The notes below the pieces were generated by a model. That model saw only the letters and a program-made list of their open reading frames with translations, made no database searches and was not told where the DNA came from. A stretch of 64,000 bases of DNA from Cacajao melanocephalus (lineage: Eukaryota; Chordata; Mammalia; Primates; Pitheciidae), in assembly GCA_963573385.1 (NCBI GenBank), contig CAUYLG010005493.1:143501-207500 (forward strand), read 5' to 3'. A program made the translations under genes and the position numbers. Positions 54,135 to 64,000 of the stretch are shown here, piece after piece; the stretch's first letter is position 1, and every line of letters starts with the position of its first letter.

Positions 54135-54960
54135 TAAGTATTTAATACATTGTCAAGCATATCCCTTAGGTTATTCCACTTATTCCCCACAATAATCCTG
54201 CACAGTAGGCATGATTATCATCTCTATTTATAGACGAGGTAACTAAGGTTCAGAGAGGTTAGGCAACTTGCCAAGGTCACCTAGCTACAAGTGGTAGAGC
54301 CGGGAAACGAACCCAGGCAGTTTGACTGGAAATCAAGGGCAGATCCTTAGGTGTATACTGCTTCTCCTTCCTTACTTCCCACAAGGTCTCAGAAATGTGT
54401 CATCAAGCCCTGAAAGACTGAGACACAGACCACAGCAGGCCAATTTCACCTCCAAGTTCATGAGCGACTGGATTAATGAGGCAGTTCCTGAACAAGAAAG
54501 GATCTAGAGGTGCAGCTCTGGGGAATCCCTTGCAGGTGCATGGCACTTTACAGTCTACAGTGAGAAGTACCATCAAGAAGGAATTCAGAACAGTGAGACC
54601 AGAGCCAGGCCGCCTGCTCTACTGCAGCTGTGTGATCTTGGGCATGTGACTTGACATTTGTGCTCAAGTGTTGTTCTATAATGTGAGGATAACAATAGTA
54701 ACTATTACCTGGGATTGTTCTGAGGATTAAAGGAAGATATAAACAAAGCACTCAGAACAGTGCCTGACACAGAAAAAGTGTCATTTAATGGCTTCTGCTA
54801 TTATAAGTATGACAAAATGGTTCACATTTATTACTTCATTTGATCCTCCTAGCAACTCTGCTTGGTTCACAGGACTGGATCATTTGTCCTACTTCGCAGG
54901 TGAGGAAAGTGAGCTTCAGCAAGGAAAATGACTTCCACAAGGACACAACCTGTGTATGTA
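54135..54960. repeat. Cluster of three MIR copies (-, +, -)
   Basis: 54135-54330 minus (tctatttatagacgaggtaa, gccaaggtcacctagctaca). 54580-54800 plus (gctgtgtgatcttgggcatg, tgaggattaaaggaagatat). 54815-54960 minus (acttcgcaggtgaggaaagt). Confidence 0.7.
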
Positions 54961-55739
54961 AGTCTGCATCCTCAGGCCACTTCCCAGGGAAGCCAACCCC
55001 CATCTTGCATTTGTCTTTCTTTTGAGCCCTGAGGTTGCCCTCATTTGTTCAGTTGATTCATGTCTAAGTGAGAGAGCTGAAAAAAGTACGGGAATGGCTA
55101 CTACACTGACAAACACACCACTGCTTTCAATGTCCTAATGTCTGCCCATGGCAGACATTACTAGGCGATCACAGTCCTCTTTCCTGCTGAGCCAGAGCAC
55201 AGCTTTGGACTCTCCAACCCAGAACTCGACAGTCATTACCAATGGATTGCAGATGGTAGATGACCAAACCTAACTCTTCCATTGTATAGACAGAATCTTC
55301 TATCCAAACTTGGGTTATTTCTAAATTTAGTTATGATTGGTCGACAAGGTGCTCATAGCGCAGTCCATGTCCCTACATGTGTCAACCTCCCTGCAGATCT
55401 CACTGGTAGATTATAGTCTCCCTGTAGATAGAATGTGATCACAGCAGCACCCATTTTTCCCTACATCCAAGAAACTGTTCAACAGACACATTGCTTAGAC
55501 CCAGCCCACAACCTCACTTTTGTGACTGCCAAATTGCATCAGCAGATGTTTTCAGCTAATTATACATCAGCGGGTCACCTCTGTGTGACAATAGACACTG
55601 GCAAAAGGTGTGGAAGGTAATTTGTTACTAATCACATTTTAAAATCCCAACCTGGAGCTGATTTGGTGTTTAATGTAAAAGTGGAGAGGTTCAGTGGGCA
55701 CAAGGGGCTTTTATCCCTTCCATCATCTCTCAGGACAGC

Positions 55740-56080
55740 AACGCCTCCTGGCCCAGCTCTCGTGGGTCGGCGAAGCTAAGCCCACATACACACTCTTGCC
55801 CAGGGGTGGGCCCATGACCTAGTCCTGGGCAACCAGAAAGCCATCTCTTCTAGCCATCATGATTGGCTCAGGACGGAACATGTGCCCCCGGTCCAGACAA
55901 TGAAAGTCTGCCTTAGGATACTGGCTGGTGCTATTGGGAAAGAAGTAGTCTCTTGCTGTGGTTGCTAAGCTGATCCATCGGAAACCCTGAGGCTGTTTTT
56001 CCCATTGGCTGGGAAGAGCCTGTGTGGAAATGGAGCTCTCACAGAGGAAAGCAGAGTTGAGAGATGGAGCTCCTGATCGA
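55740..56080. repeat. Probable ancient interspersed repeat, unassigned
   Basis: Phrases such as gggtgggcccatgacctagt, gattggctcaggacggaaca and gttgctaagctgatcc are of a type seen in dispersed old elements. I cannot name the family. Confidence 0.4.
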
Positions 56081-56769
56081 ACTAAACCTGAACCCCACAT
56101 TTTCAGTTTAGGAAACCAATCAACTTCTTTTTTTGTTGGGGGCTGACTTTGAATCAGCTTTCTGTAACACAGCCTAAACAGCCCTAAGAGTTAAACATTC
56201 ACATTCTGATGCTGGAGGAAAGAAATGCAGCAGGCACCTGATACCTGCAGTTTATCCATGCCATAGTTGGTGGTCATCTGGGCATGCACAGGAGAGTGAG
56301 CCTATGTGCTCTAACATGCATGTTGTGCCAGGAAAAAAAGTTCTGAAAATCACTAACTTAACCCTGTGGTTTTCTTTTGATGTCTTTTTTTTTAAACTAT
56401 TGACTCTGGGCACCTAATAAGATTGATAAGGCCTGAGCAGCCAAGTGCATTAATATTCTGCTTCTGAGGCCTAGGAGAGGATTCTGCTTCTATTGGAAGG
56501 AAAAGACTGCTATTCATTCACTTATTCATTTTACTAACATTTCCTGCTATTTGCTGATCTTCACTTTAACCCTCTGAAGTCTCTGCTTTTTCTACTATCA
56601 AAGATATTCATCCCCTTGCTTCTCAACGTTCGCTTTGTCCATCTGCTTTGGGGGTTAGACATAAGCCCATCCTGTGACGAGTTTCTGGGAAAGCATCTGC
56701 ATACATGCCTACCTCTGGATCCTGGCTCCTGACCCTGGGGCATCTTCCCGTCAAGAATAAGTGTCACAA

Positions 56770-57379
<610 letters not shown>

Positions 57380-57834
57380 GAATGAGTGTCAGGGGCTCAG
57401 CCCTCGGCTTGCCTTCACTCTGAGCCAAGCCTTGTCCTGGACTCTTGGGCAGCTGACCTCACAGATGTCAGGAGGCTCAGCAAACCATTCTATTCTCTGG
57501 CCTCATTTAGTGCCAACCTAGGTTGGAGTGCCACCAGGCTCTGACAGTCACAACCCTAACCCACAGCAGGCTCCAGACACACCTGAACCACTTGTATGGC
57601 ACCGTCTGGAACCAAAATGGAGTCTTCATCTCTGTGCATGAAGAGCGGGGACTGGGCTTTCAGGAGAAGCAGAGTAGAGGCCAAGGCCAAGGGCATGGCA
57701 GGCTCTCTATAATTACTTGGCACCAAAAGGTAAAGGAGAATAAAGAATCTTAGTGATAAAGATTTATGAGACATTTGAACTGCCAAGTTCCACCAACAGA
57801 TTGTAAACTGCAAAGGAGGGTGGCGCCATGGACT

Positions 57835-58020
57835 GTGTGCTTGCTAAGCGTCAGGCACAAGGCTCTCTCATTTGATTCCCCAGCCCCACAAGAAGGATCC
57901 CTCTTTACAGATGACAAAACCAAGGTTCAGAGAGGCCCAAGATCACCTAGCCAATGGGGGATGAAAGCAACATTCGAACCTGGGTCCACCCGCTGCAAAG
58001 GTCATGCTGTAGCCTCTTTC
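57835..58020 (-). repeat. MIR
   Basis: Contains agatgacaaaaccaaggttc, agagaggcccaagatcacct and aacattcgaacctgggtcca. Confidence 0.7.
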
Positions 58021-58269
58021 CCATCCCACCTTTAAACCAGGAGGGCCCTTAAACAAGGGCATCTGGTCCAATCTCTTGTTGTGTGGACTGGAGGCTGAGG
58101 CCCAGGAGGGGCTGGCCACAGGGGAGGAGGCCTCCCTGGGATCCAGGGTTCCTGTTACCCTGGGTGAGGCTTCTCTCCAGATCTCCTGAACCCTATTAGT
58201 ATAGAGGACCCCTTGTAGTTAAGGGTCAGGGTCACCCTGAGAGAGAATATGAACAGATTCCTCTTTCCC

Positions 58270-58760
58270 AAACTGCTAACCTGCACCAGGCACCTATCCT
58301 GCGTTGGAAAGATAGCAGTGATAAAGAGAGACCCCACCACTCAGTCAGATGAGGGAGACCTCAGACCACTGCCCAGGAGTGAAGGACCCAAGAAGAAGGA
58401 ACTGAGAGAAACTTAGGTGGCTGGAGTGAGGCTCAGGGCAGCTGGGAGGGACGAGGGTGAGGTATGCAGGGCCAGATCCTGACAGGGCTTCTAGGCCACG
58501 GTAAGGGTGGCCTCTGTCCTAAGACCAGGTGGCCACTGAGGGGCTTTCTACAGGACAGTGACATGATAGATTTGCACTCTGGCTGATACACGGAGATGCA
58601 GCCAAAAATGCCAGCGGGAGGCCCAATGAAGTGGCTGCTTCACAGGCTGGCACGAGACTGTGGCCTCTGAGTGGGAGGAAGTGAAATGAAGGGAAGGAGG
58701 AATTGGACCTATTTATGATCTATATTCAGAGATGGGACTGACAAGACTCAGTGACACCGG
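58270..58760 (+). repeat. Unassigned ancient dispersed repeat
   Basis: Same family as 25850-26690: ccaggcacctatcctgcgtt, aggacagtgacatgatagat, ttgcactctggctgatacac, gatgggactgacaagactca. Confidence 0.5.
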
Positions 58761-59099
58761 CTATGTGCAGCAAGGAAGAAGGAGAAATTAGGGTGGGCTC
58801 CCTGACGGAGGACTATAGCAGCCCAAGTGGAAGAAAGAAGGGAAACAGGGCTGGGGGTGGGGTGATGCAACAAAGACCTCCGCTCTGAACATGCCAAGTG
58901 TGCGCAGGGGAGCCGTGCAGTCAGCCCCAGGCAGGCAAGTCAAGGGGTCCCCCACGCCCACCTTGCCCAGGCCGGGGCCGGCATGTACGTACACATGCCT
59001 GCACACGTGTGCATGCGGAGACAGGTGAAGGGCGGTGGGGGAGACCCTTAACATAATAGAGATATGGTTATTGCCATGTTCCTGCTTATAAAATGCCTC

Positions 59100-59332
59100 A
59101 CACACAGCTGCCCCTCCTCTGCCCAGGATGTGCAAAACGAGAACAACAGGAAAAACAGACCATCAAATCAACAAGGGTTCGAGACTCTCATCTCGAACCT
59201 CTCACTGTACAGAGGGGGAAGTTGAGATCTGGAGAGGGATAGGGACCCTGTCTCAAGTTCAGTGGTGAGACAGCGGAGAGCCAGACCAGAATCCAGGTAT
59301 CTTCCTTCCTGTCTGGGGCTCTCCTACCACAC
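59100..59332 (+). repeat. Diverged intronic duplication, left copy
   Basis: Shares in order gagaacaacag, acagaccatcaaatcaacaa, cactgtaca, ggagaggga, gggaccctgtctc, gagacag.ggagagc and ccctgtctggg-type blocks with 62338-62565. The middle resembles a MIR-type core. Confidence 0.75.
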
Positions 59333-59802
59333 TGAGTTTCTCTCTGTTTCTTCTCCTTGGGTCCTAATCTCCTGGGCACTGGCCTGGGGTCCTCCCGCCC
59401 ATCTAACTGGATGGTGCAGACTTTCACACACTCTCTTATCTGGTACTCAAAACATCCCTGTGAGGCTGCTATTTCCCCCATTTCACAGATGAGGAACTTA
59501 AAACCCAAAAAGGTCAAAAGAATCCTCCAAGGTCACAACTTCAGTCCATGATTTGTCTCTCAGGTCCTATGCAGTCATCATTAAGATCACTTGATCCCTT
59601 TCATTCTGACACGCTACTCTCTTTATGAAAAACTGCGCAGCCCGTTCTGAGCTCCCAACAGGGCAAAATGGGCAAATGGAGTTCCATAATTCCACTGATG
59701 GCTGCACATCTTAGAGGAAATTAACTAATTGGCCTCTGGGGTGTTGAGTGTGGCAGGAGGGGAACAAATGTGCCCCAGAGGTAAGGAAGTCCTCAGTGGG
59801 CC

Positions 59803-59807
<5 letters not shown>

Positions 59808-59861
<54 letters not shown>
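59808..59861 (+). repeat. (CT)n microsatellite, about 27 units
   Basis: An uninterrupted 54-base CT/GA tract. The transcribed minus strand reads (GA)n. Confidence 0.97.
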
Positions 59862-62035
<2,174 letters not shown>

Positions 62036-62337
62036 TGAGCCAGACCCTCCCCCACGACCTCCACTCACCAGTGCCAGGCTCCCCAGTGCCGATGTTTGCA
62101 GGTGGCTTATTTCCTCCGAGCTGCACGCCTCTACTGCCTCCACCCATGTGGAAGAACACCTGCTTTACAATCATCCTGCTTTTTATTCCATTTTCTGAGA
62201 GCATATCTGTTTGCCTACTTTGATGACAGAACCACCTCCTCCCTAGTTCTAGGCCCAGCCTTCTATTAATGTGCCTAATGTTTAAAATATCAATAACTTT
62301 TTGCGATTAACTATGCTTCACATTATCCAACCACCAA

Positions 62338-62565
62338 CACATGACCACCCCTCCATTGCCAAGGATCTGCAAAACTAGAACAACAGCAGTAACAGACCAT
62401 CAAATCAACAAGGCCCTTAGAGACCCTTAGTTCAAACCGCTCAGTGTACACATCAGGAATCCGAGGCCTGGAGAGGAAGAGGGACCCTGTCTCGGGTTTA
62501 ATGCTGAGACAGTGGAGAGCTGGACATCTTTCTCCCTGTCTGGGACTGGGCCTACCAAACATTAG
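62338..62565 (+). repeat. Diverged intronic duplication, right copy
   Basis: Direct-orientation partner of 59100-59332, about 3.2 kb away. The 21-base block acagaccatcaaatcaacaa plus g is identical in both copies. Confidence 0.75.
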
Positions 62566-63289
62566 GTAATGCTTGACTTGAAATCCTGCACCCAAGTTCA
62601 GGTCAGGAGAGCCAGCGTGGGTCACACACTGAGAACTAGTAACCAGAAAGGATGAGAATCTGAAGCGGCCAGGCCTGGGGCCAGGCAGCCACACTGGGCT
62701 CTGGCTGCCCCCGACACATGGCTTATCCTGAGCTGGAACCTATGTGCTGGGTGTGTGGGCTTTCGATACTCACATCACACATGGCTCTGCTTCCTTCCCT
62801 CTGTCACCCAGCTCTCAGACCCTGCAGCACAAACAGCCTTTGCACCTGTGGGCCTAGGAATTCATCCCAGCTTTCTCTCTTTCCACTCCCCTAGGATGGA
62901 AAGCCCTTTCACTCAGACCTCCTTTTAGCTTCCTGGGCTGAGGAGACAGTCAATCACACGCTGCCAGCCAGAGGGTGTTAGGAAATAAAAATGACACCAG
63001 GAAACAGGAGAGATATGTGCAGCCCAAGGCCAGGGAAAGAGGCTGGGAGGGGGCTCCATCCACTCCTTTATCAATCACAGAGCACCGAGCCCCTCCCTGC
63101 ATCCCGGATACCCCCTGGGTCAAGACCTCAGCACACAGTGCTGTGGGAAGGCACAGGCATGCGCTAACCTTGCCACTTCCGGAAGCCTCTCCTATCTTCC
63201 TCCCCAGCACACCTGTGGCCTCCTTGTGGCAACCCTCCAGACCCTTTCAAATTCTCCTTTTGGCCAGGAAGTCTCAAAAGTCACTCCTG

Positions 63290-63500
63290 GAACAGGCCGT
63301 CCCTGATGCCCCTCCCACTGACCCCCATTATTTCCTCCCTCCCTGGACTTCCCACAGCATGTGTTTTTTTTTAAAATCTGATTTGGCTCCTTGTTTCTGT
63401 CTCTCTAGAGAGCTCCAGGGATGCAGTGGCCTGTTGGTCTTTTCATTGTTGTATCCTCACTGTGTGGTATACAGTAGATGCTCAATAAAAACCTCCTGAA
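63290..63500 (+). repeat. L2 3' fragment
   Basis: Contains aggccgtccctgatgcccct, ccattatttcctccctccct and tagatgctcaataaaaacct. Confidence 0.65.
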
Positions 63501-63567
63501 GGCGTGGATGTTGCAGTGGTGCCTAAGTGGTCCAGCAATACTTTGTGAAGACGGGGGTTTCAACACT

Positions 63568-63576
63568 TGACCTTGA
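63568..63576 (-). promoter_or_regulatory. ERR response-element half-site (TCAAGGTCA)
   Basis: Exact match to the ERRalpha/gamma extended half-site on the transcribed strand. Other exact matches are at 3591-3599 (minus) and 19754-19762 (plus). Those two lie in or resemble MIR sequence, where aaggtcacac is common. Function is unproven. Confidence 0.3.
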
Positions 63577-64000
63577 GGGCAAAAGAGGCAGCCCCTTCCC
63601 CAGACGCTGGAGTGCCTGTTGTTTCTGTTACTGAGCAGCACTGGGACCGTGCCAGGCATGGTGTGTGGTGCTCACCCCACTGAACTCTAACGAGCCTCAT
63701 CCCGAACTTATCAGTGGGGAGACTCAGAGCCAGCGAGGCTTGGCCATCCGAGACAGTGCAGCCAGGCTGTGGCAGAGACCAGACTCAAAATTCAGGACTC
63801 CTTTTCGTGGGCTGCGCTCAGATTCGGAGCCTGGCTGGGGTCAGATCACGATGGGCCTTCAGTGTCCCAAGGAGTCTGGACTTCGTCTCAAAGAGTCTCC
63901 TCCTTCTGAGGAGTCTAGTTTTTGTGACATTCAAAAAGGCCTTATTGGGAGTAACAGCTTTCTAGGGCATATACTCCCTAGAACACTGGTCTATGATGAA

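Overview
This window is primate nuclear DNA. It is dense in Alu elements (at least 26 copies, most with A-tails and many with visible target-site duplications), lies over older L1, L2, MIR, MER5A and MaLR LTR fossils, and has one intron-rich gene. That gene runs right to left (minus strand) and is PPARGC1B, which encodes the transcriptional coactivator PGC-1beta (PERC). I recognise it from exon peptides, exon phases and motif order. A few residues differ from the human protein as I remember it, so a non-human simian is more likely than human. That species call is tentative.

Nine consecutive coding exons are present, numbered as in the full-length transcript: exon 2 (22987-23160), 3 (16819-17031), 4 (12115-12231), 5 (9154-10282), 6 (8221-8257), 7 (7566-7630), 8 (5803-6613), 9 (2470-2545) and 10 (278-399). 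Every junction is GT-AG and the phases join without a break. Together they give 2744 nt, about 915 codons, or roughly residues 27-941 of a protein near 1025 residues. The start exon lies beyond base 64000. The last exons, which complete the RNA-recognition motif and carry the C-terminus, lie before base 1.

Moving left from 23.2 kb, the exons encode the N-terminal acidic activation region (exons 2-3), the LQKLL nuclear-receptor box in a 39-codon cassette (exon 4), a large regulatory region with LRELL and a glutamate-rich tract (exon 5), two short linker exons (6 and 7), the HCF-1-binding DHDY motif and a second acidic/serine block (exon 8), an Arg-rich segment (exon 9) and the first half of the RRM (exon 10). 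The product is a nuclear scaffold that docks on nuclear receptors such as ERRalpha and recruits transcription and RNA-processing factors to genes of mitochondrial oxidative metabolism.

Bases 23161-64000 are the 5' part of the gene: a single very long first intron with no coding exon I can support. It holds Alus, older repeats, microsatellites and unique sequence. I found no separate gene, structural RNA, CRISPR array or novel system. The more interesting observations are structural. Direct-repeat copies bracket the frame-neutral exon 6+7 pair. A second diverged intronic duplication lies near 59-62.6 kb. Several Alus have unusual junctions. An unidentified open-frame remnant lies near 32.3-33.2 kb.
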